64,000 nt of DNA, taken from NCBI RefSeq assembly GCF_007991515.1, contig NZ_BJYM01000023.1:1-64000 (forward strand). Reading direction: 5' to 3'. The notes below the pieces were generated by a model. The model had not been told where the DNA came from and searched no databases. It worked only from the letters and a program-made list of their open reading frames with translations. Within the stretch, counting starts at the first letter, position 1, and every line of letters starts with the position of its first letter. The DNA comes from Oceanobacillus sojae (GTDB lineage: Bacteria > Bacillota > Bacilli > Bacillales > Amphibacillaceae). Positions 27,300-36,344 of this stretch are shown here, piece after piece. The position numbers and the translations under genes are program-made.

Positions 27300-28130
27300 G
27301 TGAGGAAGAACTTATTTGTTTTTAGTTTTATGCTTCTTACAGTATTTTTACTGGCTGCTTGTAGTGAAGGGGATAACGACAACGAAGATAATGCCGAAGC
27401 AGAGGATAAGCATTGGGAAGAAATTCAGGAAAAAGGCGAAATTGTGGCTGGGACTTCTGGAACCCTGATCGGTGCATCCTATTACGATGAGAATGATGAG
27501 TTAACGGGATATACGGTGGAGATTATGAAAGAGATTGGGGAACGTTTAGGCTTAGAGGTTAAATTTGAAATTTTGGGTGCGGATGATTTAGCTACAGCGA
27601 TTAATAGCGGCAGAATTGATGTTGGAGCTAATGATGCAACTATAACAGAAAAAAATCAAGAGAAATTTGGATTTTCTGACCCGTATAAATACTCGTATAT
27701 AGTGGCAGCAGTAAGAGAATCGGATAATTCAGGAATAGAAACACTTGAAGATTTAGAAGGGAAAAAAGCCGGCGGGGCAGCAACAACCATTTACAGTCAA
27801 ATCGCAGAGCATTTTGGGGCGGAGGTTGTAACGTATGGAAATGCTCCAAATGAAGCTTACCTAAGTGATATAAGTACAGGAAGAACAGATTTGGTATTAA
27901 ATGATTATTACCTGACTAAATTTGGAGTAGCAGCATTTCCTGACTTTGATTTACATCTGCATCCTACACTGAAATTTAATCCGACAGAGCAGGCGATTAT
28001 GATGCCAAAGGATGCAAGCAAACTTCAGGAAGAAATTAATAGTGCTTTAAACGATATGCGTGAAGATGGGACATTAAGCGAATTGGGAAAAAATTCTATG
28101 AAGAAGATGCTTCAGAGGAACCGGATATAG
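27300..28130 (+). CDS. Amino-acid ABC substrate-binding lipoprotein (family 3), probably frameshifted at the end
   Basis: A 276-residue polar amino-acid binding protein. The signal peptide ends in lipobox LAAC; the mature start is acidic. Family 3 motifs YTVEIMKEIGERLGLEVKFE, RIDVGANDATITEKNQEKFGFSDPY and LVLNDYY are present. The GTG at 27300 has GGGAGG 7 bases upstream. Near 28085 the frame meets GGGAAAAAATTC. The read frame ends 14 codons later, whereas the -1 frame continues for about 25 codons with a typical tail (FYEEDASEEPDIEVE) and stops at 28162, just before the permease gene. The ligand is probably a polar amino acid or cystine. Confidence 0.82.
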   Translation: MRKNLFVFSFMLLTVFLLAACSEGDNDNEDNAEAEDKHWEEIQEKGEIVAGTSGTLIGASYYDENDELTGYTVEIMKEIGERLGLEVKFEILGADDLATAINSGRIDVGANDATITEKNQEKFGFSDPYKYSYIVAAVRESDNSGIETLEDLEGKKAGGAATTIYSQIAEHFGAEVVTYGNAPNEAYLSDISTGRTDLVLNDYYLTKFGVAAFPDFDLHLHPTLKFNPTEQAIMMPKDASKLQEEINSALNDMREDGTLSELGKNSMKKMLQRNRI

Positions 28131-28171
28131 AAGTTGAAATTGTAGAAGGTCTGGACTTTTAGAGGCTTCTA

Positions 28172-28858
28172 ATGAACATATCAAATGTGAATTTTGGTGG
28201 ATTCTTTGATGTCCAATTAGCTTGGGAGAGCTTGCCATTTGTATTGGGAGGACTCCCCATAACCTTGCTTATTTCCATTGGAAGTATGCTTATTGGACTT
28301 ATTTTAGGGCTGCTGTTAGCTTTGGCGAGAAGCTCTAAATATGGCTTAGTGAGATGGCCGGCACGGCTGTATATATCGTTTATGCGGGGAACACCGATTA
28401 TCGTATTTTTATATATTCTATATCTGGGCTTGCCTTCAGCGGGAATTCAGCTTGTAGCTGTTCATGCTGCAATTATTGGACTGGGGTTGAATAGTGCCGC
28501 CTATATTGCTGAAATTGACAGATCCGCATTAAGTAGTGTGGAGAAGGGACAATGGGAATCGTCACGGGCGTTGAATATGCCTTATTGGCTGACTTTGCGT
28601 AAAATTATTTTGCCACAAGCCACCCGGATTGCAATCCCTCCATTAACAAATGTCTTTATGGATATTGTGAAGGCAACTTCTTTAACAGCAGTAATTACAG
28701 TGCCGGAGCTGTTTCAAAAAGCGCAAATTGTTGCAGGAAGAGAATTTGATGCAATGACCATGTATATTTTAGTGGCGCTTATTTATTGGCCGGTGTGTAT
28801 TTTAATTGGCATGTTGCAGGAGCGTTTAGAGAAAAGGTATAGTGCATTTATAAAATAA
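28172..28858 (+). CDS. Amino-acid ABC transporter permease
   Basis: A 228-residue inner-membrane permease of the His/Glu/Gln/Arg family with about five membrane helices. LPITLLISIGSMLIGLILGL and the EAA loop (EKGQWESSRALNMPYWLTLR, then ILPQATRIAIPPL) are diagnostic; the loop contacts the ATPase. It pairs with the upstream binding protein. No ATP-binding subunit follows; the next gene is yfkD-like. The ATPase must be encoded elsewhere or shared. Confidence 0.9.
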   Translation: MNISNVNFGGFFDVQLAWESLPFVLGGLPITLLISIGSMLIGLILGLLLALARSSKYGLVRWPARLYISFMRGTPIIVFLYILYLGLPSAGIQLVAVHAAIIGLGLNSAAYIAEIDRSALSSVEKGQWESSRALNMPYWLTLRKIILPQATRIAIPPLTNVFMDIVKATSLTAVITVPELFQKAQIVAGREFDAMTMYILVALIYWPVCILIGMLQERLEKRYSAFIK

Positions 28859-28869
28859 ATATAGGAATG

Positions 28870-28912
28870 AAAGAGATACTCTTTAAGGCTAAAAGGGTAT
28901 CTCTTTTTATTT
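28870..28912 (+). terminator. Rho-independent terminator
   Basis: AAAGAGATAC / GTATCTCTTT stem followed by TTTAT, right after the permease gene. Confidence 0.75.
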
Positions 28913-28992
28913 GCCAAAAAGTCTCAAAGTACCGGATGTATAGTTTTCTTCCTTTCAGAAAAAATAAAACAAAAAGAAAGGAAGGTACGGAA

Positions 28993-29793
28993 ATGAAAAA
29001 ATGCAATCGTGTTTATTTTTTTATGCTGCTCTTATGTTTAGCATGGCTGTGGATGCCAATGAACAGTTTTGCTGAAGAAATAAAAGAGAAAAAAGAATCT
29101 GATATACCTAGTCATGTATTAGATGTATCCAAAGAAAACACATTTCCAAATTCAACTGAAGACCAGGAAATTATTGAGGCGAGTGATTTAACAAAGGAGT
29201 TAATCGAGGGTGTCGATATACCAATTGAAAATCCGGAGCTGATCAAGATTTTAAATGAAAGCAATATTAAACCTTCTCCAATTGCAATTGGCTACCGCGG
29301 TATGGTTTATCTGGGAAGATGGCCGATAAATTATCAATCCAGTGAATCAAATGTCAACTGGGAATATCAATTGATTAATAAAAATGAAATGAATAATATC
29401 GGTGGTGACCAGGCACAAGAAATGAGTTATTACCAACAGGAGCAAAAAGAAGTAAAAGGTGCTTTAACCAGTAAAATAAGTAATCCAGAACAGGTAAAAA
29501 CAATGATGTTATTAAAGGCAAGCGAAAAAACAAAGCTGCCTCTCTCTTATCAAACCGTTATTGGGCATAATACAAAATTGGCAAATTCATATAACATCCC
29601 GGTTCAGAAGCATGGAATACTTGATGCCTATGCTCCTGCAGTTAATGAAAAGGGCCAGGTAACATTTGGAGAAGTCTATATTGAATTAAAAGGCTCCAAT
29701 AAAACCATTCAAATTAAAAATGTAACAAAACAAGGAATTGGTGCCTGGATACCAGTACAGGATTATTTGTCCTTTTCATTCAAAGTCAAATAA
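28993..29793 (+). CDS. yfkD: YfkD-family exported protein
   Basis: A 266-residue secreted or surface protein, close in length to B. subtilis YfkD (264). Residues 1-27 are a signal peptide ending in SFA. Motifs SPIAIGYRGMVYLGRWPLNY-like (here KPSPIAIGYRGMVYLGRWPI) and HGILDAYAPAVNEKGQVTFGE are characteristic of the YfkD family. The ATG at 28993 has AAGGAAGG upstream; a longer frame begins inside the preceding terminator. Function unknown. Confidence 0.83.
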   Translation: MKKCNRVYFFMLLLCLAWLWMPMNSFAEEIKEKKESDIPSHVLDVSKENTFPNSTEDQEIIEASDLTKELIEGVDIPIENPELIKILNESNIKPSPIAIGYRGMVYLGRWPINYQSSESNVNWEYQLINKNEMNNIGGDQAQEMSYYQQEQKEVKGALTSKISNPEQVKTMMLLKASEKTKLPLSYQTVIGHNTKLANSYNIPVQKHGILDAYAPAVNEKGQVTFGEVYIELKGSNKTIQIKNVTKQGIGAWIPVQDYLSFSFKVK

Positions 29794-30142
29794 TAGCTCA
29801 AATTGTGATGGTCTGTCTTAAATCTTCTCGATTTTCGTTTGGGGCTGACATCAGTTATTTCTAAATAAAAGGAACAGATGGAACTGAGATTGGGAGTAGG
29901 ACTGCGATTACCCACTCCATCTAATCCATTTATAAAACTCTAAGATATCTTATTCTAATAACAAAGGATTGTCTGAAGGCAGTCCTTTTTATCAATTTCT
30001 GGAAAAAACTTTCTGCCTCTATGCATGAGGGGAGTGTGGGAGTATTTCAAATGAGTATAAAAATTCCTTGCAATTTTATCTTTGTTGCTTTATCATGATA
30101 AAGTGTTAAAGAAATTGATGGTTATTTATTGGAGGAAGAAAA
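29794..30142. other. Intergenic region, 349 bases
   Basis: It contains a terminator-like hairpin at 29963-29990 (AAAGGA / TCCTTT with a T run) and the promoter region of the antiporter gene (TTGCAA near 30067 and TATCAT near 30091). No coding frame is supported. Confidence 0.5.
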
Positions 30143-31450
30143 ATGGAATGGGTTGTTCTTTTAGCAGTCCTATTAATGACTGTTTTATGTTTATTAAAGG
30201 TAAATGTTATTTTATCTATTTTAATTTCAACGATTGCTGCCGGATTAATGAGCGGTTTAGGATTTACGGATTCTGTTAAATTAATGGTGGCTGGGATGGG
30301 GGACTCTGCAAATACAGCACTCAGTTATATTTTATTAGGTGCTTTTGCAGTTGCCATCAACTACACAGGTATTACTAAAATATTAGTCAATTTTATTATT
30401 CGTATATTGACAGGGAAGAAAACAATAATGCTATTTGCGTTAGCTGGTGTTGCGTGTTTATCACAAAATTTAGTGCCGGTGCATATCGCTTTTATTCCTA
30501 TTTTAATTCCTCCCTTATTAAAATTATTTGATCAAATGCGGATGGATCGCCGGGCAGTAGCAGTAGCGCTGACATTTGGTTTGAAAGCACCCTATATTAT
30601 GATTCCAGTAGGATTCGGTCTGGTTTTCCAAGACTTAATTTTAAAAGGGGTAAATTCAAACGGTGCAGAAATTACTTTGCATGAAGTAACATTATCTATG
30701 CTGATACCTGGCGCCGGGATGATTGTTGGGTTGTTAATTGGAATCTTATTTACTTATAGAAAAGATAAAGATCCTAAAGATACAGTAAAAGAAAATAAAA
30801 TTAAACCAGAGGATTTAGTAGAAGAAGTAACATTCAATAAACAGCATTTAATGACGATTATTGCAATTATATTAGCTCTTATTGTTCAAATTATTACGCA
30901 AGATTTGATTTTGGGAGCATTAACTGGAATTATAGCTATGTTCGTTCTGGTAGCATTACCATTTAAAGTCTTGGACCGGGTGATGACAGAGGGTATCTCC
31001 ATGATGGCTACCATCTCTTTTATTATCCTGGTAGCTGCAGGATTTGCAAATGTTCTGCAGAAAACCGGAGCAATAGGAGAATTAGTGGAAGTATCGATTT
31101 CTATGCTGGGAGATAATAAACCGCTGACTGCGTTTGTATTATTATTACTTGGATTGATTATTACGATTGGTATCGGAACTTCCTTTGGAACCATTCCAAT
31201 TATTGCAGCATTATTTGTTCCAATTTGCCTTGCAGCCGGTTTCTCACCGCTTGCAACAGCATCTTTAATTGGAACAGCCGGAGCATTAGGCGACGCAGGC
31301 TCTCCAGCTTCAGACAGTACGCTGGGGCCAACCTCGGGGCTTAATGCAGATGGAAAGCATGATCATATCTGGGGTACCTGTGTACCGACATTTATACACT
31401 ATAATATTCCTTTATTTATTTTCGGCTGGATTGCTGCAATGGTATTATAA
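30143..31450 (+). CDS. Na+/H+ antiporter family protein, YuiF-like
   Basis: A 435-residue integral membrane protein with about eleven hydrophobic segments, of the NhaC-like Na+/H+ antiporter family (YuiF in B. subtilis). The conserved NLVPVHIAFIPILIPPLL and the C-terminal GALGDAGSPASDSTLGPTSG segment are present. It likely exchanges Na+ and protons, or an organic acid as in related families. GGAGGAAG precedes the ATG. A single gene followed closely by pdaA, 61 bases downstream. Confidence 0.85.
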   Translation: MEWVVLLAVLLMTVLCLLKVNVILSILISTIAAGLMSGLGFTDSVKLMVAGMGDSANTALSYILLGAFAVAINYTGITKILVNFIIRILTGKKTIMLFALAGVACLSQNLVPVHIAFIPILIPPLLKLFDQMRMDRRAVAVALTFGLKAPYIMIPVGFGLVFQDLILKGVNSNGAEITLHEVTLSMLIPGAGMIVGLLIGILFTYRKDKDPKDTVKENKIKPEDLVEEVTFNKQHLMTIIAIILALIVQIITQDLILGALTGIIAMFVLVALPFKVLDRVMTEGISMMATISFIILVAAGFANVLQKTGAIGELVEVSISMLGDNKPLTAFVLLLLGLIITIGIGTSFGTIPIIAALFVPICLAAGFSPLATASLIGTAGALGDAGSPASDSTLGPTSGLNADGKHDHIWGTCVPTFIHYNIPLFIFGWIAAMVL

Positions 31451-31511
31451 AAAAAGCGTATAAAAGTAGAAGCAAAAGGAAAAGGTAAGAGAAAAACTGG
31501 GTGGGATTTGA

Positions 31512-32294
31512 ATGAAACAACTAATCGCTTTCCTGTTATCACTTGCCTTTTTCTTTTGTGCTTTCACATGGAACACAGCTTTTGCGTATGGATGGGGCTA
31601 CCAGAAAAATAATAATCATACGCCTCCGGAGATAGGGTCATATCAGGAAGTATTGGATAAATATAATGCGTTCTATCTGGATGACAGCGGGGAGAAAAAC
31701 CTTTATCTCACCTTTGACAATGGCTACGAGCAGGGCTTTACCTCTGACATATTAGATGTATTAAAAAAAGAAGAAGTTCCAGCAACTTTTTTTGTAACAG
31801 GACATTATGTAGAAAGTGAGCCTGATTTAGTCAAAAGGATGGTGGAGGAAGGGCATATTATTGGAAATCACTCCTACCATCATCCAGACTTTACAATTAT
31901 GAATAAGGAAGCCATTGAAAAAGAACTGACAGATTTAGAACAGGCAGTTGCCGAGATAAGTGATCAAGATGAATTAATATTTGTCAGACCTCCACGGGGG
32001 ACATTCAGTTCAGATACATTGAAATGGTCAACAGAAATCGGACTTGTTCATGTGTTTTGGTCACTGGCTTTTAAGGATTGGGAAACAAACGCACAAAAAG
32101 GTGCAGATTATGCCTATGACGAGATTATGAAACAGATTCATCCCGGAGCAATTATTTTACTGCATGCTGTCTCCAGTGATAATGCAGCTGCCCTGGAAAA
32201 AGTAATTCAGGATTTAAAAGAAGAAGGGTATCAATTTAAAAACTTAGATGATTTATGGATGCGTAATCAATTGCCAAAGCAGTTTCCTTATTAA
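31512..32294 (+). CDS. pdaA: Peptidoglycan N-acetylmuramic acid deacetylase PdaA
   Basis: A 260-residue exported polysaccharide deacetylase (B. subtilis PdaA is 263). Residues 1-26 are a signal peptide ending in AFA. The NodB domain has YLTFDNGYEQGFT (catalytic Asp motif), IGNHSYHHPDF (zinc His pair), VRPPRGTFS and ILLHAVSSDN. The TFDNGYE form is typical of PdaA, which deacetylates muramic acid for muramic-delta-lactam formation in spore cortex, needed for germination. This supports a spore-forming host. Confidence 0.92.
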   Translation: MKQLIAFLLSLAFFFCAFTWNTAFAYGWGYQKNNNHTPPEIGSYQEVLDKYNAFYLDDSGEKNLYLTFDNGYEQGFTSDILDVLKKEEVPATFFVTGHYVESEPDLVKRMVEEGHIIGNHSYHHPDFTIMNKEAIEKELTDLEQAVAEISDQDELIFVRPPRGTFSSDTLKWSTEIGLVHVFWSLAFKDWETNAQKGADYAYDEIMKQIHPGAIILLHAVSSDNAAALEKVIQDLKEEGYQFKNLDDLWMRNQLPKQFPY

Positions 32295-32297
32295 AGT

Positions 32298-32383
32298 AAA
32301 CTGTCCTTTTATAGAAGAAAACGTAGTTATTCAGAAGAGTATATTCTGATAAAACGTTACGCTTCTAAAAGGACAGTTTTTTT
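32298..32383 (+). terminator. Long hairpin terminator
   Basis: AAACTGTCCTTTTA at left pairs with CTAAAAGGACAGTTT at right around a 50-base interior that is itself partly paired (AACGTAGTT / AAAACGTTAC); a T run follows. Confidence 0.8.
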
Positions 32384-32550
32384 GATATACTGCAAAAACA
32401 AATTCTCCTTATGAAAAAAGAAAGTCATTCTTTTCATAAGAAATTTGTATTTTTGAACCTCTTTGATCAGAAATCTGATAAACAGATAACTTGCTAAATC
32501 TCTTATGTAATAAGGCGTTGGCCTATATTCAATCTATCATAAATACAAAA

Positions 32551-32645
32551 GGTCAAAAAAAAATAAAAAAATTTGACTAAAACACTTGAAAGTCAAAGAA
32601 GGTCAGAGTATAATGTAATTATAGTCAAAGATAGTCAAAGTCAAA
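32551..32645 (+). promoter_or_regulatory. clpE promoter with CtsR operators
   Basis: A SigA promoter TTGAAA (32586) - 17 bases - TATAAT (32609). CtsR heptads: AGTCAAA-gaa-GGTCAGA (32591-32607) overlaps the -35/spacer, and AGTCAAA-gat-AGTCAAA (32623-32639) lies past the start site, with one more overlapping heptad to 32645. Single heptads at 32551-32557 and, reversed, 32572-32578 lie upstream. Matches the known tandem-heptad CtsR site. Confidence 0.92.
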
Positions 32646-32692
32646 ATAACGAATAAATAAGCTATCTGACTAATTTAAAGGAGGAATGAGAA

Positions 32693-34837
32693 ATGAAATG
32701 TCAAAACTGTGGACAAAATGAGGCAACGATTAATGCACAAATGCAAATGAATGGACAACGTATGGAAGTGCATCTTTGCCATGAGTGTTTACAAGAAATA
32801 CAAGGAAATATGATGAACAGTGACTTTTTCTCTAATTCTCCATTTGGCAATATGGATCAATCATTTGCCAACAACTTTTTCCAAGGTAATCAACAAAGTG
32901 GTGCAAGTGCACGCACTAGAACGAAACAAAAATCAAACAATGGAAATGGCTTAATTGATCAGTTAGCAAAAAATATTACTGATCAAGCGCGAGCAGGGAA
33001 GATTGATCCTGTCATTGGTAGAGATAAAGAAATTAAACGAGTTATTGAAACATTGAATAGAAGAAATAAAAACAACCCCGTATTAATCGGTGAACCAGGT
33101 GTTGGTAAAACCGCAATTGCAGAAGGACTGGCAGTAAATATTGTCGAAGGTAATGTACCTGCTAAATTAATGAACAAAGAAATTTATCTGCTGGATGTAG
33201 CTTCTTTAGTTGCAAACACTGGTATCCGAGGTCAATTTGAAGAGCGGATGAATAAACTGATTGCTGAATTACAGGAGCGTAATGATGTAATTGTATTTAT
33301 TGATGAAATTCACCTTCTTGTCGGCGCGGGGACAGCAGAAAGCTCACAAATGGATGCGGGCAACATCTTGAAACCGGCTCTTGCACGTGGTGATTTGCAG
33401 GTAATTGGTGCAACAACATTAAAAGAATATCGTCAAATTGAAAAAGACGCAGCGTTAGAACGACGCTTACAACCTATTATCGTGAAGGAACCATCATTAG
33501 AAGATGCAGTAAAAATCTTGAAGGGAATTAAAGACCGTTATGAAAAATTCCATGAAGTACGTTATTCTGATGAAGTAGTCGAAGCATTTGTCGGTTTATC
33601 CAACCGCTATATTCAGGACCGCTTCTTACCAGATAAAGCAATTGACTTGATGGATGAGGTTGGTTCCAGATTGAATCTGGCAAACGCACAAAAAGATTCT
33701 GATTCATTACAGCAACGCTTAGATGAAGTTGTGAAACAAAAGCAGGAAGCAGCAGAAAAAGAGGACTATGAGCGCGCTGCAAATCTCCGTTATCAGGAAA
33801 TTCAATTACAAAAGCAATTGGATAAAGTAGAAGACGGAGAAAAAACAATGGATGTGGATATTTCTGATATTCAATTGATTGTAGAAGAAAAAACGGGTAT
33901 ACCAGTAACTAAAATGCAAAAAGATGAAAAAGAAAAAATGAAAAATCTGGCTGATGATCTTCGTGCCAAAGTAATCGGACAGGAAGAAGCTGTAGCAAAA
34001 GTTGCTAAATCAATTCGCCGAAGCCGTGCCGGATTAAAAGCAAAAGAACGTCCAATCGGTTCATTCTTATTTGTCGGCCCTACTGGTGTCGGAAAAACAG
34101 AATTAACAAAGGTACTGGCAGAAGAATTGTTCGGCACAAGAGATGCCTTGGTCCGTCTGGATATGAGTGAGTATATGGAAAAACACACGGTGTCTAAAAT
34201 TATCGGTTCACCACCAGGATATGTAGGACATGAGGAAGCTGGACAGCTGACTGAACGCATCCGCAGAAGCCCATACTCTATTCTATTACTGGATGAAATT
34301 GAAAAAGCACATCCAGATGTGCAGAATATGTTCTTACAAATTATGGAGGACGGTCATTTAACAGATTCTCATGGCAGAAGAGTAAGCTTTAAGGATACAG
34401 TCATTATTATGACAAGTAATGCCGGAACTGGTGAAAAACAAGTGAATGTCGGCTTTAACAGCAAAACACATGAATCAGTTTCCACATTAGAAAATCTAAG
34501 TAACTATTTCAAACCAGAGTTTCTGAACCGTTTCGATGCTATTGTAAACTTTAATGAATTAAAAGAAGAAGATCTATTACAAATTGTTGACCTTATGCTG
34601 CATGATTTAGAAGCAACTATGAAGGAAAACCAAATCAGCATCACTATCTCTGACGAAGCTAAGCAGCGTCTTGTTAAATTAGGATACGATCCACGCTTTG
34701 GTGCACGTCCATTACGCCGTGTTATCCAGGATAAAGTAGAAGATCAATTAACTGATTTAATTCTCGAAGGGGAAGATGTAAAAGCAGTTCATGTGGATGT
34801 AAATGAAGAAGAAATTGTTGTTTCAAATGCATCTTAA
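32693..34837 (+). CDS. clpE: ATP-dependent Clp protease ATP-binding subunit ClpE
   Basis: A 714-residue HSP100 unfoldase. Residues 3-31 form the N-terminal zinc finger (CQNCGQ ... CHEC) that distinguishes ClpE from ClpC. AAA domain 1 has [15 protein letters not shown] and [10 protein letters not shown]; a UVR-type coiled segment ([20 protein letters not shown]-like) lies near 360; AAA domain 2 has [20 protein letters not shown]. It should work with ClpP on misfolded protein after heat stress. CtsR operators upstream give direct evidence of regulation. GGAGGAATG precedes the ATG. Confidence 0.95.
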   Translation: MKCQNCGQNEATINAQMQMNGQRMEVHLCHECLQEIQGNMMNSDFFSNSPFGNMDQSFANNFFQGNQQSGASARTRTKQKSNNGNGLIDQLAKNITDQARAGKIDPVIGRDKEIKRVIETLNRRNKNNPVLIGEPGVGKTAIAEGLAVNIVEGNVPAKLMNKEIYLLDVASLVANTGIRGQFEERMNKLIAELQERNDVIVFIDEIHLLVGAGTAESSQMDAGNILKPALARGDLQVIGATTLKEYRQIEKDAALERRLQPIIVKEPSLEDAVKILKGIKDRYEKFHEVRYSDEVVEAFVGLSNRYIQDRFLPDKAIDLMDEVGSRLNLANAQKDSDSLQQRLDEVVKQKQEAAEKEDYERAANLRYQEIQLQKQLDKVEDGEKTMDVDISDIQLIVEEKTGIPVTKMQKDEKEKMKNLADDLRAKVIGQEEAVAKVAKSIRRSRAGLKAKERPIGSFLFVGPTGVGKTELTKVLAEELFGTRDALVRLDMSEYMEKHTVSKIIGSPPGYVGHEEAGQLTERIRRSPYSILLLDEIEKAHPDVQNMFLQIMEDGHLTDSHGRRVSFKDTVIIMTSNAGTGEKQVNVGFNSKTHESVSTLENLSNYFKPEFLNRFDAIVNFNELKEEDLLQIVDLMLHDLEATMKENQISITISDEAKQRLVKLGYDPRFGARPLRRVIQDKVEDQLTDLILEGEDVKAVHVDVNEEEIVVSNAS

Positions 34838-34888
34838 TAAAAAGTTAGAATAATTGCGTAAGGCATATTAAATAAAGGGATATACAAG

Positions 34889-34928
34889 GATCAGCTGACC
34901 CAATTAGTGGGTTAGCTGGTCTTTTTTT
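34889..34928 (+). terminator. clpE terminator
   Basis: GATCAGCTGACCCA / TGGGTTAGCTGGTC stem, 5-base loop, then seven T. Confidence 0.9.
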
Positions 34929-35166
34929 GTTAACAGGAAAGTTATAATAAAACTATGGTTTTAAAGGAACTGCGACTTAGCTCCCCCAAGTGTTCTTGTT
35001 CTGTATAAAGTGGCGGCTACGGATTTTTAGAGTATCTTCCGTAAATTAACAATAACAATAATTTTAAAAACGAAGGTTTTCTGAGTCGATATATGGTATA
35101 AAAAAATTAGATGTAATTTTTGTACAGGAATTATGATAAGGAGTTTTGAAAACCGATGCTTCATTC

Positions 35167-35186
35167 TGTATAGAATTTGTATAGAA
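35167..35186 (+). promoter_or_regulatory. Direct repeat upstream of response regulator 1
   Basis: TGTATAGAA, two bases, TGTATAGAA: a perfect direct repeat with an 11-bp period. TATGAT at 35219, 33 bases downstream, is the candidate -10; there is no good -35. The same motif recurs at 39489, 43210 and 44469. Inferred binding site for the SARP-like response regulators of this locus. Confidence 0.65.
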
Positions 35187-35282
35187 AATTGTCGATTAAA
35201 GCTCTCATTATTATCATGTATGATATGTTTATATACTTTGTTTCTCAATGAAATTACAAACCTATTTTTAGGAGGCTATAAA

Positions 35283-36287
35283 TTGAATATTTGTATCATC
35301 GATGATGAGCATTTAGCTTTAGAATACTTGGATTTTCTTTTTAATAAAATAGAAGGAGTACAGGTTACAGGCAAATATAACAGCCCTGGGGATCTAATAG
35401 ATCATGTTCAAAGGGAAAGCATAGATGCTGTATTTATGGATATACATATGCCTGAGATAAAAGGGATTGATTTAGCGGAAAAACTATTAAACATACAGCC
35501 TTCCTTACAGATTGTTTTTGTAACTGCCTATAATGAATATGCAGTCAAAGCTTTTGAATTAAATGCATTGGATTATATTTTAAAGCCGGTTCAAAAAGTA
35601 CGGTTAGAGATAACGATACAGAGGATAAAAGAAAGTAATTATATAAAATTAAATACAGCATTGGAATCAGATTCAGATAAAGCAAATTATAGAATTAAGA
35701 ATTTAGGAGCTCTTCGCTTTTATAAGGAAAATAATCCAATCGAAGTGAAATGGAGGACATCCAAAGCGAAGGAGCTGTTTGCTTATTTTGTACAGAATCA
35801 TGAAAATACAATTCGAAAAGGTGAATTAACAGATTTAATGTGGAGTAATCTTCCTTGGGAGAAGGCTCATTCACAGTTGTACTCCACTGTTTACCAAATT
35901 AGAAAGGTAACACAGCAAATTGGAATGCCGATTAAAATATCCAGTCAGGACGAATTCTATCATATAACTATAGAAGGTGTAGAAATTCAATCAGTTAAGT
36001 GGAAGCGTGCAGCATTGGATGTATTGAGAAATAACAATGTATCTGCAGCTGCATATTTTAAACTGTTAGAAGCATACCAGGGGAATTATTTGGAGGAAAT
36101 TGAAGCAGCATGGGTTCTTAAAGAAAGACACAGTCTGAGAAAAATATGGCTGGGATTAATAGAAAATCTGGTTAAACATATCATTTATTACGAGAATCCT
36201 TCATCATATAATGCTTCCAAATTAAGTGCGCTTGTCAGCTCTGATGAGGAGGCTGTAATGTTATTGAATAAAAAATTACAACATTAG
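35283..36287 (+). CDS. Response regulator with SARP/BTAD-like output (regulator 1)
   Basis: A 334-residue regulator. Residues 1-120 are a receiver domain (CIIDDEH, phospho-acceptor Asp53 in AVFMDIHMPE, FVTAYNEYAVKAF, ILKPV). Residues about 145-225 are an OmpR/SARP-type winged helix (EVKWRTSKAKELFAYFV, LYSTVYQIRKV). Residues 230-334 resemble the helical BTAD domain of SARP activators. TTG at 35283 follows AGGAGG; a longer frame from 35133 crosses the promoter and is rejected. It precedes hybrid kinase 1 by 57 bases, so they form an operon. Likely an activator of this locus. Confidence 0.85.
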   Translation: MNICIIDDEHLALEYLDFLFNKIEGVQVTGKYNSPGDLIDHVQRESIDAVFMDIHMPEIKGIDLAEKLLNIQPSLQIVFVTAYNEYAVKAFELNALDYILKPVQKVRLEITIQRIKESNYIKLNTALESDSDKANYRIKNLGALRFYKENNPIEVKWRTSKAKELFAYFVQNHENTIRKGELTDLMWSNLPWEKAHSQLYSTVYQIRKVTQQIGMPIKISSQDEFYHITIEGVEIQSVKWKRAALDVLRNNNVSAAAYFKLLEAYQGNYLEEIEAAWVLKERHSLRKIWLGLIENLVKHIIYYENPSSYNASKLSALVSSDEEAVMLLNKKLQH

Positions 36288-36310
36288 CAAAAGATTTTAT
36301 CTCCAAGGAC

Positions 36311-36338
36311 ACCTCTATGTCGGCTGTGACATAGAGGT
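36311..36338 (+). promoter_or_regulatory. Hairpin over the ribosome site of kinase 1
   Basis: A perfect 11-bp stem ACCTCTATGTC / GACATAGAGGT with a 6-base loop and no T run. The GAGGT of its 3' arm is the best ribosome site for the kinase start at 36345, so folding could lower kinase translation. Confidence 0.5.
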
Positions 36339-36344
36339 TGAAAA

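Noticed and set aside
35133-35282. N-terminal extension of response regulator 1
   Set aside because: It crosses the direct repeat and the probable -10, and a strong AGGAGG precedes the TTG at 35283.
35283-36287. LytTR-type regulator (suggested by the LytS-type kinase modules)
   Set aside because: The C-terminus has a winged-helix plus BTAD-like pattern and no LytTR motif.
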